In this document: one piece after another, positions 48,692 to 57,859 of the stretch | Layout of the letters: every line of letters begins with the position of its first letter | Numbering within the stretch: the first letter of the stretch is position 1 | NCBI RefSeq assembly: GCF_003351865.1 | Contig: NZ_CP022242.1 | Location: 620,001 to 684,000 of the forward strand | Direction of reading: 5' to 3' | DNA: 64,000 nt | Source of the DNA: Methanofervidicoccus sp. A16 | Lineage (GTDB): Archaea > AGJL01 > Methanococci > Methanococcales > Methanococcaceae | Notes under the pieces: model-generated | Told to the model about the DNA's origin: nothing | The model's input: the letters and a program-made list of their open reading frames with translations, nothing else | Databases searched by the model: none | Translations under genes and position numbers: made by a program

Positions 48692-49162
48692 ATGGAAAAA
48701 GAATCAATAATACTTACTATAACAATAATCCTAGTGGCTATACCTATAACTTGGCTTATTCAGTACTATCTTTCAAGTTCTGAAGATGTTTTAGCGAAGT
48801 ACGATGTTCATCATGTGGAGTTTACTACTATCAACGGTAGAAATGTCTCGATAGTGTATCAGATTAAAAATTTAGAGGATCCAAGTAGTGTTAAAGGCAA
48901 GTTAGATGTACAGACTAAAACTGAAATTTGTTATATTGTATGGTATATATTCAATAAGTATCCTAACGTTGACGAAGTTCAGATAATATCTTACTATAGT
49001 CATGAAGGAAGATTTATCGAATACTACAAATTTAAAATAGATAGAAGAAATGCTGAATTAGCAGGTCTATTGAACATTTCCAAGGAAGATTTGGCAAACA
49101 ACATATACCACTATTACAACAAATTAATTAAACTGGGTAAATTAAAAGTGCATAGTGAATAA
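48692..49162 (+). CDS. Hypothetical protein with N-terminal membrane anchor
   Basis: I do not recognise this 156-residue protein. One hydrophobic segment (residues about 6-27, IILTITIILVAIPITWLIQY) would anchor it, with a soluble alpha/beta domain of about 120 residues outside or inside. EVQIISYYSHEGRFIEYYKF looks like paired beta strands, as in small NTF2-like or cystatin-like domains, but this is a guess. The ribosome binding site is too far upstream (20 bp); a GTC at 48677 at normal spacing is in frame. Confidence 0.6.
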   Translation: MEKESIILTITIILVAIPITWLIQYYLSSSEDVLAKYDVHHVEFTTINGRNVSIVYQIKNLEDPSSVKGKLDVQTKTEICYIVWYIFNKYPNVDEVQIISYYSHEGRFIEYYKFKIDRRNAELAGLLNISKEDLANNIYHYYNKLIKLGKLKVHSE

Positions 49163-49245
49163 GGTTTTTATCTCTTTATTGAAAAGAAAATAATAAATAT
49201 AAAAAATTTTTTAAATAATTATTAAACTTTAAATAGGGGATAACT

Positions 49246-49821
49246 ATGGTAACGATAGTTCCTATCTCTGAAGAGGAAAAAATGAGTATATTAACGGGAC
49301 TTAGAAGTCGAGTACCTGCTACAAAATTGGTAACTTTAAAAAAAATAGCAGATATAGCAGATCTACGTCCAGAATCCCTACAGTACTTGGAGATGGTAGA
49401 TAAAAGGAGTATGCAGGAGATAATCCAATCTATTGAAAAAATATACGAGATGGAACAGGACGAAATAATAAAGAGGGAAGCGTTAATAACCCTTCAAAAG
49501 GTAAAAAAAGCCTTAGGTTCTAAATTCACTATAGAAGTACCTCGATGTAATAAGTGTAATGAAGTTATAGATCTAGGATGGAACTACTGTACCAACTGTG
49601 GTTCCGATATTGACAAAATGGTCTTTGAAAATTTTAATAGATGTAGTAACTGTAATAAGTATATCTTAGAGAATTGGACATACTGTGCCCACTGTGGTAC
49701 TCAGTTAAAGGAGAAAAAGGAGAGAACACCAGTATGCCCACAGTGTCGAAGACCTATAGATCCCTCCTGGATGGTATGTCCCTACTGTGGTCATAGGTTA
49801 AGGAGGATAAAGAGGAGTTAA
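49246..49821 (+). CDS. Protein with three zinc-ribbon CxxC pairs
   Basis: The first 100 residues are helical (about 20-95). Then come three double-pair ribbons: CNKCNEV with YCTNCGS, CSNCNKY with YCAHCGT, CPQCRRP with VCPYCGH. Each ribbon shares the spacing L/P-x-W-x-x-C-x-x-C-G, as in double-zinc-ribbon (DZANK) proteins. A scaffold or nucleic-acid role is possible. The stop is 5 bp before the TctA-like permease, so the two are probably co-transcribed. Confidence 0.7.
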   Translation: MVTIVPISEEEKMSILTGLRSRVPATKLVTLKKIADIADLRPESLQYLEMVDKRSMQEIIQSIEKIYEMEQDEIIKREALITLQKVKKALGSKFTIEVPRCNKCNEVIDLGWNYCTNCGSDIDKMVFENFNRCSNCNKYILENWTYCAHCGTQLKEKKERTPVCPQCRRPIDPSWMVCPYCGHRLRRIKRS

Positions 49822-49826
49822 TTTTT

Positions 49827-51026
49827 ATGGATGTTATCAATATACTGTTCTTATTTTTTGGATGTTTACTGGGAACCTTCACTGGAATGGTACCTGGAAT
49901 ACATCCCAATACCTTAATACCTCTTACTACTATACTTTACAGTTATCTATCTCCAGGGAATTACCTATACCTTCTAATAGGAATGGTAATTACTCACTAT
50001 TTTGTAAATTACATACCTTCGGCATTTATAGGTGTACCTCAAGATGAGACTGCAGTTTCTGTTCTACCCTTACATCGGCTAACTCTAAATGGTAGAGGGC
50101 ATGAGGGCGTAGTGCTTTGCGGTATTGGAGGTTTCATCGGTGTGCTATTCTCTGTTATATTGGCACTTTTAATTTTTAATATTGGTTTTGATTTAGATGG
50201 ACTCTATTCTCAATTTAAACCTTATATTCCCTATGTGTTGATACTTTTAGTGATTTTATCTTTAATATTTACAGATAATATACTTTGGAACAGTGTTGTG
50301 TTTATTCTCTCGGGAGTATTTGGAATAGTGGTTCTCTACAATCGCCCTCCTGTAGATAACATTCTAACTGCCATATTTACAGGTATGTTTGGAGTGCCTT
50401 TTCTCTTAGAAAATCTAAAGAGTGAGAAGGTTCCTCCCCAGAGGATCACCTATCCAGAGGTTGATATTTCCCTCATAAAGTGTGGATTTGTTGGAACCCT
50501 TGGAGGATTTCTAAGGATATTCCTACCTGCAATTGGAGGAGCCCAGATAAACTTCTTTCTAAGTAAGTTGATAAGAGAGAATAATATAAAGGGATTTTTA
50601 GTATCCCAGGGCGCCATTACCATGTCCAACGAGGTATTCTCTATCCTCTCCCTTCTAATGATAGGTTACGGTAGAAGTGGAACTGCAGTGGCTATAAAGA
50701 ACCTCTCTATACCTTTGGACAGTAGTATCGTTATTCCCTTGGTGGTGGCAACAGGGTTTGCCCTCTATATACTCATTACTTTATCACAGTACATTTTAGA
50801 GTATCTGCCTAGGGTGGATTACGGGAAGATCTCCTTTTATATACTTCTTCTATGTGTATTTATCGTGTTAATTTTAGGGTATTTCTCAGGGTACCTTTTA
50901 TACTACTTTATGGTTTTCTTGGTGTCCTCTACTTTGGGGATGTTGTCCTTGAAATCTAAAGGGAATATGTCTTATCTTATGGGGGTGTTAGTGTTTCCAA
51001 CGATACTCTATTATCTAAAAATGTAA
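49827..51026 (+). CDS. TctA family membrane permease
   Basis: This 399-residue protein has about 10-12 helices. LLGTFTGMVPGIHPNTLIPL, with its Gly-Pro-Gly turn, is the TctA signature repeated in the second half around GTLGGFLRIFLPAIGGAQ. Bacterial TctA works with TctB and TctC to import tricarboxylates; neither is here, as is usual for archaeal members. The substrate is unknown. Confidence 0.8.
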   Translation: MDVINILFLFFGCLLGTFTGMVPGIHPNTLIPLTTILYSYLSPGNYLYLLIGMVITHYFVNYIPSAFIGVPQDETAVSVLPLHRLTLNGRGHEGVVLCGIGGFIGVLFSVILALLIFNIGFDLDGLYSQFKPYIPYVLILLVILSLIFTDNILWNSVVFILSGVFGIVVLYNRPPVDNILTAIFTGMFGVPFLLENLKSEKVPPQRITYPEVDISLIKCGFVGTLGGFLRIFLPAIGGAQINFFLSKLIRENNIKGFLVSQGAITMSNEVFSILSLLMIGYGRSGTAVAIKNLSIPLDSSIVIPLVVATGFALYILITLSQYILEYLPRVDYGKISFYILLLCVFIVLILGYFSGYLLYYFMVFLVSSTLGMLSLKSKGNMSYLMGVLVFPTILYYLKM

Positions 51027-51481
51027 GAGTCTAAATCAAAAAATAGTAATATTTCTTTTCCTCCCAGTGTTTAGAAGTAACGATAAGATCAGATTTTTTA
51101 AAGTTTAAAAAATATAAAAAAATAAAAATTAAATAAATTATTTATAAAAAAATAAAAATTAAATAAATTATTAATATATTGAACCTTAATAAAAAATAGA
51201 ATCATAAGAAAACCTAATAATAAAAGGAACAATTGCAGGCAAAGAGCAAATCTATAGTTGTCTTTAGAGGTACTTTATATACTGAAAAATACTACAAACC
51301 CTGTTTAATACCTTCTTAGAAATATAAAATTCTGTTTAAGAACATTTTATGGAAAAGATATTTTATCCTATTTTTTGTTTTTATCGCTAATTTATTACTT
51401 TCTAATTTTTATAAATAATAGAGAAAAATTAGTAATTATAACAATAAAAACAAAATACCACAAAAACACTATTGGGATACT
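51027..51481. other. Intergenic region with a 30-bp tandem duplication
   Basis: It has no gene. It carries an inverted core motif (TTTCCTCCCAGTGTTTAGAA, about 51056) and two perfect 30-bp tandem copies (51113-51172). Confidence 0.5.
51113..51172. repeat. Two perfect 30-bp tandem copies
   Basis: Each copy starts TATAAAAAAATAAAAATTAA and ends ATAAATTATT; they abut at 51142/51143. Confidence 0.9.
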
Positions 51482-51922
51482 ATGCTATCTAAAAGAGGTC
51501 AAATCTCCATCGATGCTATATTGGCAATAATCTTTATACTGTTAGTCACTGCAATACTCAGTTATAACGTATTTAACACTTTAGACAATATTAGAGACTG
51601 GGAAATCGTGGAAAGAGGATATTCTATAATGGATGTTTTTGAGAATTACGCTCTAATATCCTACTCGAAGGACGTTGTCCTTTCAACAACCTTTGAACCT
51701 ATAGGGAATATCAGTTATACCATAAGGTTTTCCAACAAAGAGATAGTAGTGGATGATAATACCACTATTATCTTTAGAAGAGAGTACGACGAAAATGGCA
51801 CTTATATAAACATCACTGAAAATAACTTAAGATACACAAATGAAACTTTACCTCCAAATATTGTTAATATCTCCTTTGGAGATTTCTATATAACTAAAAA
51901 TCTATCTGTAAGGATAAGATAA
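51482..51922 (+). CDS. Type IV pilin-like protein with class III signal peptide
   Basis: MLSKRGQISIDAILAIIFIL carries the archaeal class III signal peptide, with processing by EppA expected before QISID. A hydrophobic helix follows for pilus assembly or anchoring. The remaining 110 residues are beta-rich, with several N-x-S/T sequons (NGTYINITE, NETLPP). It is a single gene with no pilus machinery nearby. Confidence 0.8.
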   Translation: MLSKRGQISIDAILAIIFILLVTAILSYNVFNTLDNIRDWEIVERGYSIMDVFENYALISYSKDVVLSTTFEPIGNISYTIRFSNKEIVVDDNTTIIFRREYDENGTYINITENNLRYTNETLPPNIVNISFGDFYITKNLSVRIR

Positions 51923-52170
51923 CTTCGAATTAGGGGCAATATTTCTTCTAAATCATTTTAAGAGAATCTTTAGTTTTTGTATAGAACTTTATTTCTTATT
52001 AACTTATTTTCAGTATTTCAACTATAATAATTAAAATTATTATAATAATCTAAAAGAAGTAAAAAATCCCTCTTCTAGTACCTAAGAGTGCCTAAAATAG
52101 ATTTATTATCTGTTTACTCTCATTTATCTTTTATTTTAGAATTTTAACAATTTACCTCAAGGTGATGCTA

Positions 52171-53418
52171 ATGTTCATAGGTATAGACGATACAGACAGT
52201 AGGGAGAAGTACTGTACTACCTATATTGGTGCCCTTTTAATGGAGGAGTTGGGAAAGAGGTACAAGATGGATACTCCAAAGTTGATTAGGATGAATCCGA
52301 TGGTCAAGTATAAAACTAGGGGAAATGGAGGGGTTTCTTTAAGGGTTCTGGAAAAGGATCTAAAGGATAGTGATATAGATTATATAAAAAAAACTGTTTT
52401 GAAGTACGTAGAAGAGTATTCAGATCTTGAGGATGAGAATACAAACCCAGGAGTTGTTTTCCTCATGGAGGAGGATTATAAGAGAAACAGGAGTATTTTA
52501 AAAAACTACTATAAGAAGGTACTATACGATATAGTGGATCTCCAATATGCCAAGGAGATCGTTGAGAAGGTAGGAGGAGAATACGTGTGTTATAAAAAGG
52601 GCTACGGTGTTATAGGGGCTTTGGGGAGTATAGCATCCTGTGGGCCCTATACCTACGAACTTCTAACTTACAGGAAGAAGGAGAACTGGGGGAGGGAGAG
52701 AATAATCGACGATAAATCAGTTGTAGAGATGGATAGGAAGACATTTCCCTATACCTTCAACAACGTAGATGGAGATAAACAGATAATTGCACCTAACACC
52801 AAGTGTCCAGTTCTCTACGGTATCAGAGGGGTAAGAAAGGATATACTGCGAAAGGCTATGAGGATGGTTAAGTGTGGAGAGGAGATAGACAGGTATATGA
52901 TATTTAAAACCAACCAGGGTACAGATGCTCATCTGAGGCCTATGAAAATAAAGGATATCTATCCAAATACAGGGGTTATCGTTTATGGAGTAGTTACAGA
53001 GGATCCTAAGAATATAAGGGGAGGAGCTGTGGTTTTCAAGGTTAGTGATGGTACTGGAGAGATCTCCTGTGTAGCCTACGAACCTACAAAGAGATTTAGG
53101 GATATAGTAAGAAAGTTAAAAAAGGATGATATGGTGGGTGTGTATGGAACTGTACGGGAGGAACCTTTTGGTATTAATATAGAAAAGTTGAAAGTGGTGA
53201 AGTTAAGTAAGTTATACATTAAGGATAAGAGGTGCTCCTGTGGAGGTACCTTGAAGTCAAAGGGGGTTAAAAGTGGGTACGTATGTAATAGGTGTAAGAA
53301 GAGGATAGATTACAACAGTATAAAACTGATTGAGGTAAAGAGGGACGTCTCAGAGGGATTCTACGAGGTGCCACCCTCTGCAAGGAGACATCTAAGTAAG
53401 CCTCTACTTCTGTTTTAA
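52171..53418 (+). CDS. tiaS: tRNA(Ile2) 2-agmatinylcytidine synthetase
   Basis: TiaS joins agmatine to C34 of tRNA-Ile(CAU) so that it reads AUA. MFIGIDDTDSREKYCTTYIG is the signature start, followed by YKTRGNGGVSLRV. The C-terminal part has an OB fold (GVIVYGVVTEDP) and a zinc ribbon (CSCGGTLKSKG, V-C-N-R-C). GGTGATGCTA precedes ATG 52171. It has 415 residues, the usual length. Confidence 0.95.
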   Translation: MFIGIDDTDSREKYCTTYIGALLMEELGKRYKMDTPKLIRMNPMVKYKTRGNGGVSLRVLEKDLKDSDIDYIKKTVLKYVEEYSDLEDENTNPGVVFLMEEDYKRNRSILKNYYKKVLYDIVDLQYAKEIVEKVGGEYVCYKKGYGVIGALGSIASCGPYTYELLTYRKKENWGRERIIDDKSVVEMDRKTFPYTFNNVDGDKQIIAPNTKCPVLYGIRGVRKDILRKAMRMVKCGEEIDRYMIFKTNQGTDAHLRPMKIKDIYPNTGVIVYGVVTEDPKNIRGGAVVFKVSDGTGEISCVAYEPTKRFRDIVRKLKKDDMVGVYGTVREEPFGINIEKLKVVKLSKLYIKDKRCSCGGTLKSKGVKSGYVCNRCKKRIDYNSIKLIEVKRDVSEGFYEVPPSARRHLSKPLLLF

Positions 53419-53541
53419 AGCCAGTATTTTAACTAGTATTGTCCTCTTAAAATTCTAAAAAGTTTGGAACGTTAAGTACCCTTAATTTTATATTGAGTGT
53501 TCCAACAATTTTAAATAAAAGTAGTAAAATAAAGTGGTGCT

Positions 53542-54183
53542 ATGCTATCAGATATACTTAGAGGAAACATAGAGAGAAAAACCATAACACAGATATACGG
53601 CCCTCCCGGTGTAGGAAAAACGAATATCGCTATCATCTCTACAGTTAATTTTATAAGGAGGGGATATAAGGTAGTGTATGTAGATACAGAAGGAGGGCTC
53701 TCTGTTGAGAGAATAAGGCAGATATCTGGAAGGAATTTTGAAAAAATACTTGAAAATCTGATAATTTACGAACCTGAAACTTTTGAAGAGCAGTCTAGAA
53801 TCCTGGAGAAACTATTCTATATCGAAAATATGGGGCTAGTGGTTATAGACGGGATATCCTCCCTTTATAGATTAGAACTCTCTGATGACGTCCATAGAAA
53901 CACCCTTCTCAACAGGATACTTGGGAAACAGATACTTACCTTGTTAAAACTTGCCAAAAAAAAGAACGTAGGAGTATTATTAACCAACCAGATTAGTGAT
54001 ACCTACAACGGGGTTAGACCTATAGGAGGTATAGTATTGGAGTACTGGAGCAAGACTATTGTAAGGATGGAGAGGATAGATGATATTAGAGAGGCTATTT
54101 TGGAGAAACATAGGTATATTAAGGAGGGTGAGAGAGTTAAATTCAGAATAGTAAATGAGGGAATTGAGATTCTTAAGAGATAA
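53542..54183 (+). CDS. radB: DNA repair and recombination protein RadB
   Basis: This RecA-family paralogue has only the ATPase core. Walker A is GPPGVGKTN (20-28) and Walker B is GLVVIDGISS. LLTNQISDTYNGVRPIGG holds the L2-like region. RadB lacks the N-terminal domain of RadA and acts as a recombination mediator in euryarchaea. It has 213 residues. Confidence 0.93.
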   Translation: MLSDILRGNIERKTITQIYGPPGVGKTNIAIISTVNFIRRGYKVVYVDTEGGLSVERIRQISGRNFEKILENLIIYEPETFEEQSRILEKLFYIENMGLVVIDGISSLYRLELSDDVHRNTLLNRILGKQILTLLKLAKKKNVGVLLTNQISDTYNGVRPIGGIVLEYWSKTIVRMERIDDIREAILEKHRYIKEGERVKFRIVNEGIEILKR

Positions 54184-54411
54184 GATAAAATTAACAATAC
54201 TACAAAGGTGAGGGGAAGTTATAAAATTATTAAGGAATTTTATACCATCTTTTTCATTGATATCATTATATTTTTTATTTTAAAAATATTATTTTTATAA
54301 TTATTATTAAAAAATATTAAAAATAGTCATTATTCCATTCCCAACTCTTTTCACCTAAACCTTATATATTATTTTAAAAATAATTTTCAATACTATCTCA
54401 ACGGTGATATT

Positions 54412-54741
54412 ATGAAAGTGCTCCTCTATGTCTTCGTAGAAACTGAAAATATAGGGAAGGTTATCAACGCTCTATCTGAAGGTGGCATATCTGGGTTTTT
54501 TCTTATGGAGTATAAAGGATTATCTCCTCAGGAGTGGAAAGGTTTTTTAATAGATGAGGACCCTGAAAAGGCTATAAAGATTGTTAACGATATATCTCGT
54601 AATGCTGTAATGATAGGTACCGTAGTAAGTGAGAAAAGGGGAGAGATAATTAAGAGATATATCAAGGAAAAACTATCGAACTGTAGATACACCATAATAG
54701 AAGTACCTGTTGAAAATATCGAAGTTAATATTGTAGAGTAA
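54412..54741 (+). CDS. PII-related protein (MJ1244 family)
   Basis: The 109-residue alpha/beta protein starts [20 protein letters not shown] and resembles nitrogen regulatory PII proteins (Nit_Regul_Hom), without the PII T-loop tyrosine motif. It is first in a three-gene operon with DUF134 and AtwA, spaced 10 and 13 bp. The conserved pairing with AtwA suggests a regulatory role in methyl-CoM reductase activation, which is inference. GGTGATATT precedes the ATG. Confidence 0.8.
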   Translation: MKVLLYVFVETENIGKVINALSEGGISGFFLMEYKGLSPQEWKGFLIDEDPEKAIKIVNDISRNAVMIGTVVSEKRGEIIKRYIKEKLSNCRYTIIEVPVENIEVNIVE

Positions 54742-54751
54742 TGGGATACAC

Positions 54752-55144
54752 ATGAGATTTAGGAGGAGAAAAGGTCGTCCAAGGATACCTCGATTCATCT
54801 CTGAAATACCGAAAATTAGGGAGTTCGTACCTAAAGAGGGAGTAGAAGATGACAGTGATACTGTAAAACTTACCTACGAGGAGTTGGAGGCTATAAGATT
54901 GGTCGATTATTTAGGGTTCTCTCAGGAGGAAGGGGCTGAGTTAATGGGCGTATCTAGGCGAGTTTTCTGGAATATTCTAAAATCTGCCAGGAAGAAGATA
55001 GGTGACTTCCTGATAAACGGTAAAGTGTTAAGGATAGAGGGGGAAGATTATATATTAAGAGAGTGTGGGATGTGTAAACTATGTGGCAGAATGAGACACT
55101 GTGCCTTTAAACCAAAGGATCACTGTCGTAGATTCAACCCATAA
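54752..55144 (+). CDS. DUF134 family HTH protein
   Basis: The N-terminus is strongly basic ([15 protein letters not shown]). A sigma-70-region-4-like HTH covers about 45-90 ([28 protein letters not shown]). The C-terminus has four or five Cys ([17 protein letters not shown]) that could bind a metal. It is the middle gene of the AtwA operon and may act as its regulator. Confidence 0.85.
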   Translation: MRFRRRKGRPRIPRFISEIPKIREFVPKEGVEDDSDTVKLTYEELEAIRLVDYLGFSQEEGAELMGVSRRVFWNILKSARKKIGDFLINGKVLRIEGEDYILRECGMCKLCGRMRHCAFKPKDHCRRFNP

Positions 55145-55157
55145 AAAAGGTGGTAGG

Positions 55158-56756
55158 ATGATACTGTTAGAGGTTAAGAACGTTTCAAAGAGATTTGGCG
55201 ATAACCTAGTATTAAAGGATATAAACTTTACACTTGAGGAAGGTGAGGTATTAGGTATATTGGGAAGAAGTGGTGCCGGTAAATCTGTACTACTTCATAT
55301 GTTAAGGGGTATGGAAGGATATGAGCCCACAGAAGGTAAGGTAATATATCACGTCACAATGTGTGATAATTGTGGAGAGGTAGATGTGCCCTCTAAAGAT
55401 GGGCAGAGATGTGAGAGATGTGGGGAGGGGGTATTACGTAAAACATCTATAGATCTCTGGGGAGATAATGAAGGCGTCTACAACTTGAAAAGAAAGATTG
55501 CAATAATGCTCCAGAGAACCTTTGCACTTTACGGGGAGAAAAGTGTAATTGAGAACATATTGGAGGCCTTATACTCTGCAGGTTTTGAGGGCAAGGAGGC
55601 TGTTGAGATCGCTCTAAAACTTATAAAGATGGTGAAGTTAGAACATAGGGTCACCCACATTGCAAGGGATCTCAGTGGAGGAGAGAAGCAGAGAGTAGTA
55701 CTTGCAAGACAACTTGCCAAGAAACCTGTAATATTTTTGGCAGATGAACCTACAGGAACCTTGGATCCTAAAACTGCTAAGTTAGTACATGAGACGCTGA
55801 AGAATGCAGTTGTTAAAAAAAATATAAGTATGATAATTACCTCCCACTGGCCAGAGGTAGTTGCTCAACTTTCAAATAGAGTAATGTGGCTGGAAAATGG
55901 GCAAATTAAAAAGATGGGAGATAGTAAGGAGATTGTAGAAGAATTCATGTCATCTCTTAAGGAATTTAAGAAATTTGAAAAGGTAGAAGTAAAAGAAAAA
56001 CAGATCATACTGGAAGATATAGAAAAGAAGTACTGTTCTGTTGAGAGAGGAGTAGTACATGCTGTTAAGGGAGTGTCTTTAGATATATACGAGATGGAGA
56101 TATTTGGTATAGTGGGAACCAGTGGGGCTGGAAAAACTACCTTGGCGAAGATTATAGGAGGAGTTATACCTCCATCTAGGGGGAAGTATCTGTTCAGATT
56201 AGGAGATGAATGGATAGATATGACTAAACCTGGACCTATGTACAGAGGTAGGGCAAAGAGATACATCGGTATGTTATTCCAGGAGTATGCACTATACCCA
56301 CATAGGACTGTACTCTACAACCTTACAGAGGCCATAGGTTTAGAACTCCCTGGAGAATTTGCAAGGATGAAGGCACTATATACGTTGATGTCCGTAGGTT
56401 TCACTGAAGAGGAGGCAGAGAAGATATTGGATAAGTATCCTAGGGAGTTAAGTGTTGGGGAGAGACACAGAGTAGCCCTTGCCCAGGTACTTATTAAGGA
56501 GCCAAGAGTCGTAATACTGGATGAGCCTACTGGAACGATGGATCCATTTACAAGGAACATGGTGGCAGAGTCTATCCATAAGTCTAGGAAGGAGTTAGAG
56601 CAGACTTATATAATCGTATCCCACGATATGGACTTTGTAATGAACGTATGTGATAGGGCTGCCCTTATGAGGGACGGGAAAATCGTTAAGATAGGAAAAC
56701 CAGAGGAGATTGTGAAGATACTCACTGAGGAGGAGAAGGAGGACATGGGACTGTGA
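55158..56756 (+). CDS. atwA: Methyl-coenzyme M reductase activation ATPase A2
   Basis: This double-ABC ATPase supplies ATP-dependent reductive activation of methyl-CoM reductase. Walker A sites are GRSGAGKS and GTSGAGKTT; ABC signatures are LSGGEKQR and LSVGERHR. Inserted in the first domain is a four-cysteine zinc-finger-like motif, C69/C72 (MCDNCG) and C85/C88 (RCERCG). It has no membrane domain. ATG 55158 follows AAGGTGGTAGG; the open frame from 55101 overlaps DUF134. Confidence 0.92.
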   Translation: MILLEVKNVSKRFGDNLVLKDINFTLEEGEVLGILGRSGAGKSVLLHMLRGMEGYEPTEGKVIYHVTMCDNCGEVDVPSKDGQRCERCGEGVLRKTSIDLWGDNEGVYNLKRKIAIMLQRTFALYGEKSVIENILEALYSAGFEGKEAVEIALKLIKMVKLEHRVTHIARDLSGGEKQRVVLARQLAKKPVIFLADEPTGTLDPKTAKLVHETLKNAVVKKNISMIITSHWPEVVAQLSNRVMWLENGQIKKMGDSKEIVEEFMSSLKEFKKFEKVEVKEKQIILEDIEKKYCSVERGVVHAVKGVSLDIYEMEIFGIVGTSGAGKTTLAKIIGGVIPPSRGKYLFRLGDEWIDMTKPGPMYRGRAKRYIGMLFQEYALYPHRTVLYNLTEAIGLELPGEFARMKALYTLMSVGFTEEEAEKILDKYPRELSVGERHRVALAQVLIKEPRVVILDEPTGTMDPFTRNMVAESIHKSRKELEQTYIIVSHDMDFVMNVCDRAALMRDGKIVKIGKPEEIVKILTEEEKEDMGL

Positions 56757-57859
56757 TTTCTTAATTTTTTAACTATTTTTAACTGATCTTAGTAGGAATT
56801 AATAGTTGTTAAAAATAGATAAAAGAGTAATTTACCTTTAGTTTCTAATAAAAAAAGTAATTAAAAAAGTTATAGGTATTATAATAATAAAAATCCCATA
56901 TAAAAAATAAATAAAAACCCTAGTTCCCATCAAAAGAGTAGTTTAAAGAATAATAAAAATAATTATAAAGATAATAATTATAAAATAATAAAAATAATAA
57001 AAAGATTTTAAAATAAAAAACTTCTATAATCTCAGATATACCATTTTAAAAAGAAGATTGGAGGAGAATTTCGGAAAGATCTTGGATATTTAATGATTTT
57101 TATATTGATTGTTTTCATTGTCCTTTTAATCACCACTTGGTGGGAACTAAGGTTAAATAAAAAGGAATTGAAGTTATTAACGATATTAATTTTATAAGTG
57201 TCCTGGACTCTAATGGCAGGATTTAGAAATTCTATTTTGATGGAGGATAGCCAACAGTTATGATTTAGAAGATACGTGGAAAAATCTTTTCTTCTTCCAA
57301 CATCAGGATAAAGTAGAAATACTTTTGTGTTTACAGTATTTTAGTATTTTACTTTCAATATTTTTATAAAGTTTTTAAATATAGGTTTAATATTGATTTT
57401 ATTGAGATTTTGGTAACATTTAGGAGCGTATAATTATAATAATTACTAATAAAATTTTAATTAAAATTTAAAAAATAATAAAAAGAAATTAGATACATAA
57501 AAAACTTAATCCTATTGTTATTTTTCCTGAATACTCTAAACACTAAGAAAGTGAGAAATATATTATAATTTTATCATTTTAATTTAAATTTCAAATATTA
57601 ATAACTAAAAAAATATCCAAATATGAAGATTATTAATTAAAAATAAAATTGTTAAAAAATATTAAAAGAGCAATGTAGATAAAAAATATTTAAAATATAA
57701 CTGTTTATTCTTTTTAGAGTATTGTTCTAAACTATTAAAAAGTAGAATAAAGACCTTACTAACTCTTTTTCATTTCACAAATTTTTTCTGATTTTATCAT
57801 GATTTTAATAGAAAATAGATCTATTGTTGTATAAAGTCTCTAATTAATAAGGTGTCATT
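56757..57859. other. Long intergenic region with element copy C
   Basis: These 1103 AT-rich bp have no convincing gene. They contain an inverted-end element (56916-57154) and a core motif (TTTCCTGAATACTCTAAACA, 57523). Confidence 0.65.
56916..57154. mobile_element. MITE-like element, copy C
   Basis: The left end AACCCTAGTTCCCATCAAAA leads into GAGTAGTTTAAAGAATAATA. The right end CACTTGGTGGGAACTAAGGT is its imperfect inverse. The left end matches the right end of copy A and vice versa, so the element is inverted relative to copy A. AAATAAA flanks both sides. A central TTTCGGAAAGATC matches GATCTTTCCGAA in copy A. Confidence 0.6.
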
